Assembly (NCBI GenBank): GCA_964421565.1
Contig: CAYQXJ010000004.1
Span: forward strand, 1 to 64,000
DNA: 64,000 bases
Reading direction: 5' to 3'
From: CAYQXJ01 sp964421565
GTDB taxonomy: Bacteria; Planctomycetota; Brocadiia; SM23-32
The notes beneath the pieces are model-generated. The model did not search any database, had not been told where the DNA came from, and saw only the letters and a list, made by a program, of their open reading frames with translations. Shown here in pieces: positions 8,648 to 17,301 of this stretch. Each line of letters begins with the position of its first letter. The stretch's first letter is position 1. Both the position numbers and the translations under genes were made by a program.

Positions 8648-9958
8648 TTACTCCTTGGCGTTCGAGTCCTGAAACTCCAGGTCCCGCGCTCCAACTTCCT
8701 CCAGGATACGTCGGATCTCTGGGCCTCGCTGCCAGCTTCGGCAGCTCTTGAGCAGCTCCATGGCACTCTGGGCGGCTGCAGCAACTTCGGCGATCTTCCG
8801 CTTACGCCCGATAGCATTCTTCTCTCGGTTTTCGATGCCCTCGCGCTGCTCATCTATCCACTTCAACTGGGACATAGTGCCGGCATAGAGGTGCTGCGTG
8901 TTGATATTGCGCTTGAAGACAGGTCCGACCAGGTTGTCTTCCCAGCGGAAGCCGGTACCACCATGGCCTGCATAAGGGATGCGGCGGCCCATCGTATCGC
9001 GCAAAGCAGTCTGCGCCGCCTGGAGTTTGCCGACATCAATCTGGAATGTCTCTCCCGCCGTGGCTGCATGTTTGCTGCCGACCTCATAGGCGATAGCGTC
9101 GGCATCGGTCATCTCAACGAAGGTTGTGATACGGTTCAGGAAGGTTTCCTGATCTTCCTCACTCATGGTCGGCGCGCCATCGGGGGCGAACTGACCCGGC
9201 CAGTAAGCGTACTCCTCCTCCTCTCCGCTGCTGCCGGTCGCGCTGAACTCGGCTTCAATGATGACCTCGTCCATGTCCAGACCGGTGCGGACGGTATCCA
9301 CCATCCATTTGCTGCTTGCGAGGTTGACCACCGCGGGAGTGTCGCCCGTGTCAATCATAACCCATGCAGCCTGGCTCAGATCGACTGCGCCGAAGAAATC
9401 GCGCGCGTACTCCCCGAAGGCGTTGCTGCTCAAGTAGTTGAGATATGCCTCCATCTGCTTCCTGGATGGATCGTCGCCAAGAGCAGCGCATGCGTCTTCC
9501 AACAACGCTTCGGCGACCGGCCGGTAGATGCCACCTTCGCCCTGCGACGTGGAATAGCCATCCACGCTGAACTTCGGGGAGGTGAAGTGATCGAGGCTCA
9601 TCCACACAAGGTCGGCCTGGTAGTCATCGGTGATCCAATCGAGCATGACGGCCGCCCTTTCGGCTCCGACCGCAGCGGGGCGCGTCTCCGTGCTCCGCTC
9701 AACACCCTCAATCGGCGGCAGCTTCGCCGGGTTGGTCCCCGTCTGGTCAGCCGCCGTGTAACTGATCTGTATGATCTGCGGTGTGCCGTCGAATGCTGCC
9801 GATGCTTGCACGAAGCCGCGCAACTGCACTTCCAGCGCGAAATTGGCGTTCGAGGCGAGCAACGTCATCCTCTCCTCCAACGGACGGAACTCGCCGTTCT
9901 CATCGAACGGGTAGGTCGCCTCCATGACCGCCCTCAGTTCTCTGCTACTTCTGAGCAT
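8648..9958 (-). CDS. Divergent class II fructose-bisphosphate aldolase-like protein
   Basis: A 436-residue acidic protein. Read against the class II (FbaA-type) aldolase barrel, the landmarks appear in order: ANFALEVQL at 38-46 (like NNFALPAVN), PQIIQIS at 60-66, the metal/acid pair Asp123-His124 in VWMSLDHF, VMIDTGD at 200-206, Glu235/Glu237 in IIEAEF followed by an acidic run, His297 in VGSKHAA, His332 in AGHGGTG, and NINTQ at 351-355 in place of NIDTD. All expected zinc-site residues are thus kept, while overall sequence is far from true FbaA and the protein is about 80 residues longer. A class II aldolase on a sugar phosphate is inferred; the substrate is not. The ATG at 9958 follows AAGGAG. 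Confidence 0.65.
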   Translation of the reverse strand: MLRSSRELRAVMEATYPFDENGEFRPLEERMTLLASNANFALEVQLRGFVQASAAFDGTPQIIQISYTAADQTGTNPAKLPPIEGVERSTETRPAAVGAERAAVMLDWITDDYQADLVWMSLDHFTSPKFSVDGYSTSQGEGGIYRPVAEALLEDACAALGDDPSRKQMEAYLNYLSSNAFGEYARDFFGAVDLSQAAWVMIDTGDTPAVVNLASSKWMVDTVRTGLDMDEVIIEAEFSATGSSGEEEEYAYWPGQFAPDGAPTMSEEDQETFLNRITTFVEMTDADAIAYEVGSKHAATAGETFQIDVGKLQAAQTALRDTMGRRIPYAGHGGTGFRWEDNLVGPVFKRNINTQHLYAGTMSQLKWIDEQREGIENREKNAIGRKRKIAEVAAAAQSAMELLKSCRSWQRGPEIRRILEEVGARDLEFQDSNAKE

Positions 9959-10029
9959 TCTCTGCTCCTTCAAACGTGGGGAAAACGATGAACACTGCTG
10001 GTGCGAAAGGATGGCAGGAAGAACAGGAC

Positions 10030-10058
10030 ACACTACCCCAAGCGTGCGCACGGGTCAA
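10030..10058 (-). promoter_or_regulatory. Possible sigma-70 promoter for the aldolase-like gene
   Basis: On the minus strand TTGACC, 17 bases, TAGTGT, placed 72 bp before the start. The -35 box matches 5 of 6; the -10 box is weak. Confidence 0.35.
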
Positions 10059-10272
10059 GCGAAACGAGCTCGGTTGCCAGGACATGGTACCCACCTCAGC
10101 GAAGGGGGGATAAGAAGTAGGTGGGCGGACCACCGCCACCCCAGTGATACTACCTCAGTGGGCAAGAGCGCTCCTACGGCCCCAACCGCATGTTGCCGCC
10201 CGGGGTCGTCGGTGGAACCCTCAGCGAAAACGCATATCATGTAATGTGCAGAAAAGGAGCAAAGGCAACCCC

Positions 10273-10749
10273 GTGTCATCACATACTGCCTGTATCGGAC
10301 TCGGAGCCAACCTCGGCGACTGTCAGCAGGCCCTGCGCCGCGCATTGCGGATGCTCGACGAGCACCCGCACGTGGGGGTTGTGGCTGTCTCGGCGTTCAT
10401 CGAGACCGACCCGGTCGGTGGCCCGCCCGAGCAACCTCGCTTCGTCAATGCGGCGGTTGTCGTGAACACCGAACTCGGCCCGCACGCCCTGCTCGACGTG
10501 CTGCACGAGATAGAAGACACGTTCGGCCGCGAACGCCCCGTGCGATGGGGGCCCCGCACTCTCGATCTCGACTTACTGCTATACGAAGAGCAGACCATCG
10601 ACACAGAAGAGCTGACGGTGCCCCACCCGCGCATGCATGAGCGAAGGTTCGTGCTGGAACCGCTGGCCGAAATAGCGCCCGACGCGCTGCATCCCACCCT
10701 TGGCAGAACTGTGCGTGAGCTGCTATGCGCGCTGGACCAGGCCGTTTGA
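10273..10749 (+). CDS. folK: 2-amino-4-hydroxy-6-hydroxymethyldihydropteridine pyrophosphokinase
   Basis: HPPK, 158 residues, transfers pyrophosphate from ATP to the pterin alcohol in folate biosynthesis. The family signatures GLGANLGD near the N-terminus, RFVNAAV, and RWGPRTLDLDLLLY followed by VPHPRMHERRFVLEPL are all present; the last block contains the Asp pair that binds magnesium. GTG is chosen as start because protein similarity begins a few residues later and AAGGAG lies upstream, though 15 bases away. Other folate genes are not adjacent. Confidence 0.92.
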   Translation: MSSHTACIGLGANLGDCQQALRRALRMLDEHPHVGVVAVSAFIETDPVGGPPEQPRFVNAAVVVNTELGPHALLDVLHEIEDTFGRERPVRWGPRTLDLDLLLYEEQTIDTEELTVPHPRMHERRFVLEPLAEIAPDALHPTLGRTVRELLCALDQAV

Positions 10750-11023
10750 GCCGGCACCTGCGTTCCAGCATCCCCTTGCTCCTCGGCATCCTCGCCCGCT
10801 GGCCTATGCGCCGCCTTGCAGGAGAGTTCATTGCCCCTCTCGCGATGCTGCTCGACCGATGCGCCCGCGCGTTCTGAGGTGCCGACGATGTGGAGCCCTC
10901 ACTCTGTGCGAGGGTGAGACGCATGGAATGGAGCCCGGGCACCCGCATGGTGACGGTCGACTAAGGCGATCGGTTGGTCCTACAATGGTGACCAACTATA
11001 GGCAAGGTCGGAGTGAGTCAACA

Positions 11024-11629
11024 ATGAACCCGCAACCCGAGATCGAGGGAGAACTGGTGTTGCTGCGTCCCTTCTGCGCTGCCGACGCCGATGACCACGT
11101 GCGCTGGGAGCAGGATGAGGAGGTCTTCCACCTGGGCAACTACGGCCAGCCCTTTTCGCCGCGTAGCGAGGAAGAGATCAGGGCCTCGGCTGCGAGGACC
11201 CTCGAGACTGCGCAGAGCAGCGAGGAACCCGACAAGTGGGCCAAGGGTGCCTGGGAGATCGACACCAAGGCGGGAGAGCACATTGGTCACATAGGCCACT
11301 ACCCGATCAATCGATTCGCAAAGGCCAAGCAGGTCGGTATTGTCATCTACGAGCACGAAGCCTGGGGGCGCGGGTACGGAACCGATGCACTTTCGGCGCT
11401 TCTGGGTCACCTGTTTGGTCGCAAGGAACTGCACCGGGTTGAGTTGCGCTGCCGCGCGGACAACAGCCGGATGGTACGCTGCGCCGAGAAGAACGGCTTC
11501 AGGCTTGAGGGCACGCTCCGCGAGTCCTTCTACTGCTATCAACGAGACGAATATGCTGACGAGGTGATCATGGCGGTCCTGGACCGCGAAACCGTCAACG
11601 TGAAGGGCTCGTGCGAACCGCTACGCTGA
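11024..11629 (+). CDS. GNAT family N-acetyltransferase (RimJ/RimL-like)
   Basis: A 201-residue acetyl-CoA-dependent acetyltransferase. The N-terminal LVLLRPFCAADADDHVRWEQDEEV, the central IVIYEHEAWGRGYGTDAL with the acetyl-CoA pyrophosphate loop, and RVELRCRADNSRMVRCAEKNGF followed by LEGTLRESFYC are the standard order in the RimJ/RimL subgroup, which acetylates N-terminal or amino groups of proteins, antibiotics or small molecules. The ATG follows GGAGTGAG. A 7-bp inverted repeat (GTTGGTC/GACCAAC, 10973-10996) lies just upstream and might be an operator. The substrate is unknown. Confidence 0.85.
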   Translation: MNPQPEIEGELVLLRPFCAADADDHVRWEQDEEVFHLGNYGQPFSPRSEEEIRASAARTLETAQSSEEPDKWAKGAWEIDTKAGEHIGHIGHYPINRFAKAKQVGIVIYEHEAWGRGYGTDALSALLGHLFGRKELHRVELRCRADNSRMVRCAEKNGFRLEGTLRESFYCYQRDEYADEVIMAVLDRETVNVKGSCEPLR

Positions 11630-11833
11630 GGGGACGACAGGCAACTCCCCACTGGGGCGCGCCCTGAGCAATGGAGCTACATTCCGCAAGACGGCCCGCC
11701 GGAGCGTGTTGCTGCAACGGTCTCGTGAGCTTTCGTTCACGGCCACAATCTTCTTGCCTCTCGCGAGTTGAGCGTCCTTCTGCGTGCGCTCCGCTGGTCG
11801 CCTCGCGAACCCGTAGGAAGCACCGCACGCTGT

Positions 11834-11861
11834 TTGACAGAGTACCTTACCCGTCTATAAT
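11834..11861 (+). promoter_or_regulatory. Consensus sigma-70 promoter of xylB
   Basis: A perfect TTGACA and a perfect TATAAT are separated by 16 bases. The expected transcript start is near 11868, about 40 bases before the xylB ATG. The rest of the 277-bp gap before xylB shows nothing else. Confidence 0.75.
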
Positions 11862-11906
11862 CGCCACTCTCCGCCGAGCCACTTCAGTCGACCAGGGAGG
11901 GAATCC

Positions 11907-13448
11907 ATGGGCTACCTGCTGGGCATAGACGTAGGGACATCGGGTGCTAAGGCGCTGCTCTGCGATGAGGACGGCGAAGTTCTCGCAACTACTACCACCG
12001 AGTATCCCGCCTACGCTCCCCGGCCCCTCTGGAGCGAACAGGACCCCGAAGATTGGTGGTCCGGCACGCGCGAATCGGTGCGTAAGGTCATCGACATGGC
12101 GGAAGTCAACGGCCAAGATGTCCAGGGCATCGGCTTAAGCGGACAGATGCACGGTCTGGTGATGCTCGACAACGAGGACCAGGTGATCCGACCCGCTATC
12201 CTGTGGAACGATCAGCGCACGGCCGCCGAGTGCCAGGAAATCACCGTCACGATTGGCTACGAGCGTCTGATCGAGATAGCGTGCAACCCGGCGCTCACGG
12301 GCTTCACCGCCCCTAAGATACTATGGGTGCGCAACCATGAACCACAGAACTACGAGCGCTGCCGCAAAGTGCTGCTGCCGAAGGACTACGTGCGCTTCCG
12401 ACTCAGTGGCACCTTCGCCACGGAGGTCAGCGACGCCAGCGGCATGCTGTTGCTCGACGTCCGCAGGCGCGACTGGTCAGGGGAGATTCTCGACAAGCTG
12501 GACATAGATCGGGACCTGCTCGCCGACTGCCATGAGTCACCCGTTGTGAGCGCCGAGGTCGTCCCCTCGGTGGCCGATGAGCTCGGGATACCCGCCGGGA
12601 CGCCGATCGTCGGTGGGGGCGGCGACCAGGCGGCCGGAGCCGTCGGCAACGGCATCGTCCGCAGCGGTGTCATCAGCGCCACGATTGGCACCAGCGGCGT
12701 GGTGTTCGCATTCAGTGACGAAGTAGCAACCGACCCGAAGGGGCGCGTGCACACCTTCTGCCACGCTGTGCCGGACAAGTGGCACGTGATGGGCGTAGTG
12801 CTCAGCGCGGGCGGCTCTCTGCAGTGGTTCCGTAACCACCTGGCCGACGCCGAGCGAGCAGAGGCTGAACGACGAGGAGTTGACCCATACGAGATCCTGT
12901 GCGCAGAGGCGGCCCAGGCCGCAGCGGGGTGTGAAGGGCTGCTTTTTCTGCCCTATTTGACCGGCGAGCGCACGCCCCATGCCAACCCGAACGCCCGTGG
13001 TGCCCTGGTCGGGCTTACCCCCCGCCACGGCAAAAACGAGGTCTTACGGGCCATCATGGAGGGCATCACCTACGCCATGAAGGACTCGCTGGAGATCATC
13101 CGAGAGATGGGCGTCGATGTCGAACAAGTCCGTTTGAGCGGAGGCGGCGCCCGTAGCGAATTCTGGCGTCAGATGCAGGCCGACATCTATGGTAACGATG
13201 TCTGTACCATCAATGCTGAGGAAGGGCCGGCCTACGGAGTAGCCCTGCTGGCGGGCGTAGGCACGGGCACGTGGGATAGCGTGGAGCAGGCATGCGAGCA
13301 GGCCATCAACATAACCAGCGAGTACCGAGTCGATGACAAGCGGCGCCGCCTCTACGCGCAGTTCTACCCCCTCTACCAGAAGCTGTACCACTCACTGGAA
13401 GAGGACTTCGACCGCATTACACAGACGGTGACAGAGACCTGCGGCTGA
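11907..13448 (+). CDS. xylB: Xylulokinase
   Basis: A 513-residue FGGY-family sugar kinase that phosphorylates D-xylulose with ATP for entry into the pentose phosphate pathway. It begins LGIDVGTSGAKALLCD (phosphate-binding loop 1, Asp8), carries SGQMHGLV at 78-85, the XylB-specific Met-His-Gly, ILWNDQRT near 98-105, and the catalytic Asp240 in GGGGDQAAGA, then SGGGARSEFWRQMQAD near the C-terminus. Length and motifs fit XylB well. It has a strong GGGAGGG site and its own promoter. Xylose isomerase is not adjacent, so a related ketose such as another pentulose remains possible. Confidence 0.9.
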   Translation: MGYLLGIDVGTSGAKALLCDEDGEVLATTTTEYPAYAPRPLWSEQDPEDWWSGTRESVRKVIDMAEVNGQDVQGIGLSGQMHGLVMLDNEDQVIRPAILWNDQRTAAECQEITVTIGYERLIEIACNPALTGFTAPKILWVRNHEPQNYERCRKVLLPKDYVRFRLSGTFATEVSDASGMLLLDVRRRDWSGEILDKLDIDRDLLADCHESPVVSAEVVPSVADELGIPAGTPIVGGGGDQAAGAVGNGIVRSGVISATIGTSGVVFAFSDEVATDPKGRVHTFCHAVPDKWHVMGVVLSAGGSLQWFRNHLADAERAEAERRGVDPYEILCAEAAQAAAGCEGLLFLPYLTGERTPHANPNARGALVGLTPRHGKNEVLRAIMEGITYAMKDSLEIIREMGVDVEQVRLSGGGARSEFWRQMQADIYGNDVCTINAEEGPAYGVALLAGVGTGTWDSVEQACEQAINITSEYRVDDKRRRLYAQFYPLYQKLYHSLEEDFDRITQTVTETCG

Positions 13449-13645
13449 ACTGGAACACAGGAGCCATCTCGAGAGCTGCCGTGCTATCTGCCCCGAACGG
13501 GCCGGGCCGTGCTGGCTCGTGCAAGAGGCGTAAACCCCTTTGACAGGCCCACATCGGGCCGAAACAGGTGCCGTTCCCGCTACGTGGTAAGGTGGAGCAA
13601 ATCCGTTACAAGCAGTTCCGCGCCTTTGGAGGGACGGAGTCAACC

Positions 13646-14701
13646 ATGAAGCAGATGACTCAACTTGAGCGTTTCAGAGCCTTCCTGGCACGGGAGGACA
13701 TGGACCGACCGCTGCGCTACGCGCACTATACTCCCACGATGTTCGACCGGATGAAGAAGCATTTGGGCGGGCAGGATCCGAACGAGCACTTCCGCCCCGA
13801 CGATGGCGCGCACCTCGGCCTGAAGCCCCCTGATGGCTACGAGCCACCCGACTTCACGGTGTATTACGAGGAGGATGTCGACCCCGAGCAGATCGACCGT
13901 ATCGGCGTCTGGCGCCGCAAAGGGACCTTCTACCACTTCACCCACCGGGAGAGCCCTCTGCGCGGTGCGCAGTCGCTCGCGGAGATCGAGGACTTCCCCA
14001 TCGAGACCGAGGACGGGTGGCGCGAAGACCACATGGCGGCGGAGGTTGAGCGGCTCCACGGCGAGGGTCTCCACGTGATGGTCGGCGCGGGACATATCTA
14101 TGAGGATTCCTGGCAAATCCGTGGTTACGAGGAGTTCCTCACCGACCTGTTGATCAGGCCCGAATGGGCCGAGAGCATCCTGGACCGGATCACGCACCGC
14201 AACCTGAACCGCGCCGAGGCCGCCGCCCGCGCCGGGGTGGATATGATCCAGAGCGGCGACGACATCGCCAACCAGCAGGCAATGATGTTCAACCCCGACC
14301 TCTGGCGCCGGATGCTCAAATCGCGCTGGGCACGGGTCTACCAGGCCGCCCGAAGTATCAAACCCGACATTGCGATCTGGTATCACTCCGACGGCAACAT
14401 CACCGAGGTCATCGACGACCTGATCGAGATGGGCGTCACGGTGCTCAATCCCGTGCAGCCGGAGTGCATCGACGTCGAGGAGGTATGTCGCCGCTATGGC
14501 GACCGACTGCTCTTCGACGGCACGATCGGCACCCAGAGCACCTTCCCTTGGGGCACGCCGGAGGAGATGCGCGAGACGGTGGAGTGCCGGCGCGAGATCT
14601 TCGGTGGCCGGCTCGTCCTCTCCCCCACTCACGTGCTGGAACCGGAGGTGCCGCCGCAGAACGTCGTCGCCTTCTACGAAGCTTGCGACGAACCGTCCTG
14701 A
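13646..14701 (+). CDS. Uroporphyrinogen decarboxylase (URO-D) family protein, MtaA/CmuA-like
   Basis: A 351-residue URO-D fold protein. TQLERFRAFLARED, IWYHSDGNITEVIDDLIEMGVTVLNPVQPE and DGTIGTQSTFPWGTPEEM followed by LSPTHVLEPEVPPQNVVAFYEA form the usual pattern of the HemE/MtaA group lacking the haem-pathway residues. In these paralogues the His in the YHSDGN motif and a later zinc site serve corrinoid methyl transfer, but no Cys-rich corrinoid protein is adjacent. Such genes are abundant near sugar genes in PVC and Armatimonadota genomes with no proven role. It lies 197 bp after xylB. A true haem role is unlikely. Confidence 0.8.
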   Translation: MKQMTQLERFRAFLAREDMDRPLRYAHYTPTMFDRMKKHLGGQDPNEHFRPDDGAHLGLKPPDGYEPPDFTVYYEEDVDPEQIDRIGVWRRKGTFYHFTHRESPLRGAQSLAEIEDFPIETEDGWREDHMAAEVERLHGEGLHVMVGAGHIYEDSWQIRGYEEFLTDLLIRPEWAESILDRITHRNLNRAEAAARAGVDMIQSGDDIANQQAMMFNPDLWRRMLKSRWARVYQAARSIKPDIAIWYHSDGNITEVIDDLIEMGVTVLNPVQPECIDVEEVCRRYGDRLLFDGTIGTQSTFPWGTPEEMRETVECRREIFGGRLVLSPTHVLEPEVPPQNVVAFYEACDEPS

Positions 14702-14810
14702 GGTCCGAGCCGCAGCATGCCCCGATTGGCTTCCACGCGTGTTGTCTTTCAGACGCCGAAAGGCGCATGTGACTTGCGCGGCACAGGGCAGTCAGGCCGC
14801 GCTCGCGTTA

Positions 14811-14846
14811 CTTACCCATGCCCATACGGTGACGGGCATGGGTAAG
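14811..14846. terminator. Perfect 13-bp stem-loop upstream of comM
   Basis: CTTACCCATGCCC pairs exactly with GGGCATGGGTAAG around a 10-base loop (14824-14833). There is no T run on either strand, so it may be a factor-dependent end for the URO-D gene, an RNA-stability element or a protein-binding palindrome. It shares the CCCATGCCC core with the small palindromes near the left end. Confidence 0.4.
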
Positions 14847-14922
14847 CCCTTGCGCCGGGCAGCCGCCCGAGGCTATACTTCTGGCTAAGGTCAGGAGATT
14901 CGGCGCACTTCCAGGAGAATGA

Positions 14923-16455
14923 ATGCTCGCGAAGGTCCACAGCATGGGTCTGCACGGCATCGACGCGTTTCATGTCGAGGTCGAGGTCTACACCACGCGT
15001 TCCGAGCTGCCGCGAGCGACTATCGTGGGCCTGCCAGACGCCAGCGTCAAGGAGAGCACGGACCGAGTTCGCGCCGCATTGCGCAACAGTGGCTTCCGCC
15101 TGCCCACCGTCGCGGCCACCGTCAATCTGGCGCCTGCCGACAGGCGCAAGGAGGGGCCGGCCTTCGAGCTGCCCATAGCGCTGGGGCTTCTGCAGGCAAC
15201 GGATGCCCTGCGGTTTGACGACCGGGAACGCGTCGTGATCGTCGGCGAGCTCGCGCTGGACGGACGAGTGCGCAAGGTGAACGGCTGCCTTTCTATGGCC
15301 TTGGCCGCCCGCGAAGCCGGCTTTGATGGGATCATCGTGCCGCTGGACAACGCCCGCGAAGCCGGAGTCGTTGAGGGTCTCGACGTGGTGCCCGTGGCGA
15401 ATCTGGCCGAGGCCGTCGGATACCTGACCGGTGACCAGCCGCTCCAGCCTGTGCGGCTCGACTTGAAGTGCATCTTCCGCGCTGCACGCGATTATGAGAT
15501 CGACTTCTGTGAGGTTCAGGGCCAGCACCATGTGAAGCGCGCCCTTGAGGTCGCGGCCGCCGGGGGGCACAACGTGCTGATGATCGGCCCTCCCGGTAGC
15601 GGCAAGAGCATGATGGCCAGGCGGCTGTGCACAGTCCTGCCGGGCCTGTCGCTGGAGGAATCGCTCGAGACTACCCGTATCTACAGCTCCTGCGGTCAGC
15701 TCGACGCCGGCACTTCTCTGATGGCTACGCGCCCCTTTCGCGCCCCTCACCATACAGTGAGCAATGCTGGACTTGTGGGTGGCGGCACCAACCCTCGGCC
15801 TGGGGAGATCAGCCTGGCCCATCATGGTGTGCTGTTCCTGGACGAACTGCCAGAATTCAACCGGTCGGCGCTGGAAACCTTGCGCCAGCCCCTCGAGGAC
15901 GGCGAGATAACGATCAGCCGCGCCCAAACCACGGTGACCTATCCGAGCGAGTTCATGCTCGTGGCAGCCATGAACCCATGCCCCTGCGGCCACTACACCG
16001 ACCCGCGCCGCGAGTGCCGATGCACACCGCGCCAGATAGAGAACTACCGCCGGCGGATCAGTGGCCCCTTGCTGGACAGGATAGACATCCACGTCGAGGT
16101 GCCCCGCCTGGAGTACAGAGAGATGGCGGGTGGCATCCCGTCCGAACCGTCTGACGCCATCAGGGAACGTGTTGAGGCCGCTCGGAAGCGGCAACACCTC
16201 CGCTTCCCTGACGACGGCATCTACACCAACGCGCGCATGCGCAACCGGCACATCAAGAGCTATTGCCAGGTCGACCAGGACGGACAGGTGCTGCTGCGCC
16301 AGGCCATGGATGTCCTCGGCTTCAGCGCGCGGGCGTATACGAAGGTTCTCAAGGTCGCCCGCACGATTGCCGACCTGGAGAGGACCGACGCCATCCAGCC
16401 CCACCACATCAGCGAGGCCATCAACTACCGCACCCTCGACCGCCGGATGGAGTAG
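14923..16455 (+). CDS. comM: YifB/ComM-family Mg-chelatase-like AAA+ ATPase
   Basis: A 510-residue hexameric AAA+ helicase. In naturally competent bacteria ComM extends branch migration when incoming single-stranded DNA recombines with the chromosome. The N-terminal ChlI-like domain has GLPDASVKEST, TVNLAPAD and FELPIALGLL. Walker A GPPGSGKS is at 222-229 and Walker B VLFLDELPEF at 303-312, followed by the Cys-bearing NPCPCGHY and C-terminal LLDRIDIHVEVP. The ATG has AGGAG 5 bases upstream. A broken sulfatase and a decayed copy of its own last 18 codons (16946-16999) lie downstream. Confidence 0.92.
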   Translation: MLAKVHSMGLHGIDAFHVEVEVYTTRSELPRATIVGLPDASVKESTDRVRAALRNSGFRLPTVAATVNLAPADRRKEGPAFELPIALGLLQATDALRFDDRERVVIVGELALDGRVRKVNGCLSMALAAREAGFDGIIVPLDNAREAGVVEGLDVVPVANLAEAVGYLTGDQPLQPVRLDLKCIFRAARDYEIDFCEVQGQHHVKRALEVAAAGGHNVLMIGPPGSGKSMMARRLCTVLPGLSLEESLETTRIYSSCGQLDAGTSLMATRPFRAPHHTVSNAGLVGGGTNPRPGEISLAHHGVLFLDELPEFNRSALETLRQPLEDGEITISRAQTTVTYPSEFMLVAAMNPCPCGHYTDPRRECRCTPRQIENYRRRISGPLLDRIDIHVEVPRLEYREMAGGIPSEPSDAIRERVEAARKRQHLRFPDDGIYTNARMRNRHIKSYCQVDQDGQVLLRQAMDVLGFSARAYTKVLKVARTIADLERTDAIQPHHISEAINYRTLDRRME

Positions 16456-16529
16456 GGCCGCTACGCGCGAAGGTCGCTCCGCTCCTGCTCTGACAACTGA
16501 CACGCCTCCTCTGCCAGGGAGTCTCGACG

Positions 16530-16848
16530 TTGATTACTCGCAGACCGAATGCAGTCATCGTCATATTCCGTGCAGGTGGCTACAGTACTGGGATATTCGG
16601 CAGATGGCATCTCGGCGACAGCCGTAACCGATGGTGAACTGGAAGAGGGCCGTTCGCTGCCGATCGCGCGGGCTCGCCTGATGATAAACAGGAAGTGGCA
16701 TACCCAGCCGGTCGAGCCGGGTCAAGAGGCTGCGGCCTTAACCGTAGAACTCGAGACGGGACCCGCATTGCTGCATACGTGGTTTGACGACGAGCGGGAT
16801 CAACCAATCTGCGGGGCTTACTACGTGTACCTCGCACGGGTCGGCTGA
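16530..16848 (+). pseudogene. Sulfatase pseudogene, collapsed by internal deletion
   Basis: Three pieces of an arylsulfatase lie end to end. From the TTG at 16530 (GGGAG 10 bases upstream) one frame reads RRPNAVIVIF, the strand that opens sulfatases, fused straight to GGYSTGIFGRWHLGDSRNRW, the conserved GYxTGxxGKWHLGD block, then a TGA at 16635. In another frame, 16636-16848 reads RARLMINRKWHTQPVEPGQ and HTWFDDERDQPICGAYYVYL, the typical C-terminal strand ending in GAYYVYV. The catalytic C/SxPxR region and most of the 450-residue protein are missing. The gene cannot be functional. Sulfatase families are expanded in PVC-type genomes. Confidence 0.75.
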
Positions 16849-16945
16849 GCTCGCACGCGCAGGCCGGAGAAGGTCGCCGTTAGCGCCCCCGCTCCCATGG
16901 CCACATGGGGGCCGCCGCCTGGACGGCTGCAGCGATGTGCGTCCG

Positions 16946-16999
16946 CACCACGTCAGCGAACCGACCTACTACTGCACTCTCAAACGCAGGATGGAATTG
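16946..16999 (+). pseudogene. Decayed second copy of the comM 3' end
   Basis: Compared with the last 54 bases of comM (16402-16455), about 41 positions agree without gaps. Translated, it reads PHHVSEPTYYCTLKRRME against PHHISEAINYRTLDRRME. The stop codon is lost and nothing upstream resembles comM, so only the tip of a former duplicate remains. The rest of 16849-17301 shows no gene. Confidence 0.6.
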
Positions 17000-17301
17000 C
17001 CTGCGCCCTTTCGGACCGCCCGAAGGTTTGAGCACTCCGGCCACGTCGCTGCCGGCTCGACTTCGGACGTAAGTGCGATGGCTCGCAGTGCCGCCGATCC
17101 ACTACGTTCTTGGGTAACGGGCCTGTCAGAAACGACGCTGAGGCGCTGCCTGCGACGTGCCCGAGCTCCATGGAAGAGTGGTGTCGAGAGGCGTCAGAAA
17201 CGCGGCTGGCAGTCCGCTCCTTCACGCCACTTGCCACGAGTTGCGTCGTAAGTTACGCTCGTTGCATAGCCGCTTCGCTGGATTACTTCCCCGGAGACCG
17301 C

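Noticed and set aside
8655..8675. GTTCGAGTCC, resembling a tRNA T-loop
   Set aside because: It lies in the end of the aldolase-like gene, the flanking bases do not form a T stem, and no anticodon arm is upstream.
10746..10877. 43-codon ORF starting TTG and overlapping the folK stop by 4 bases
   Set aside because: The amphipathic sequence is tempting and the overlap is of the coupling type, but no ribosome site or homology supports it.
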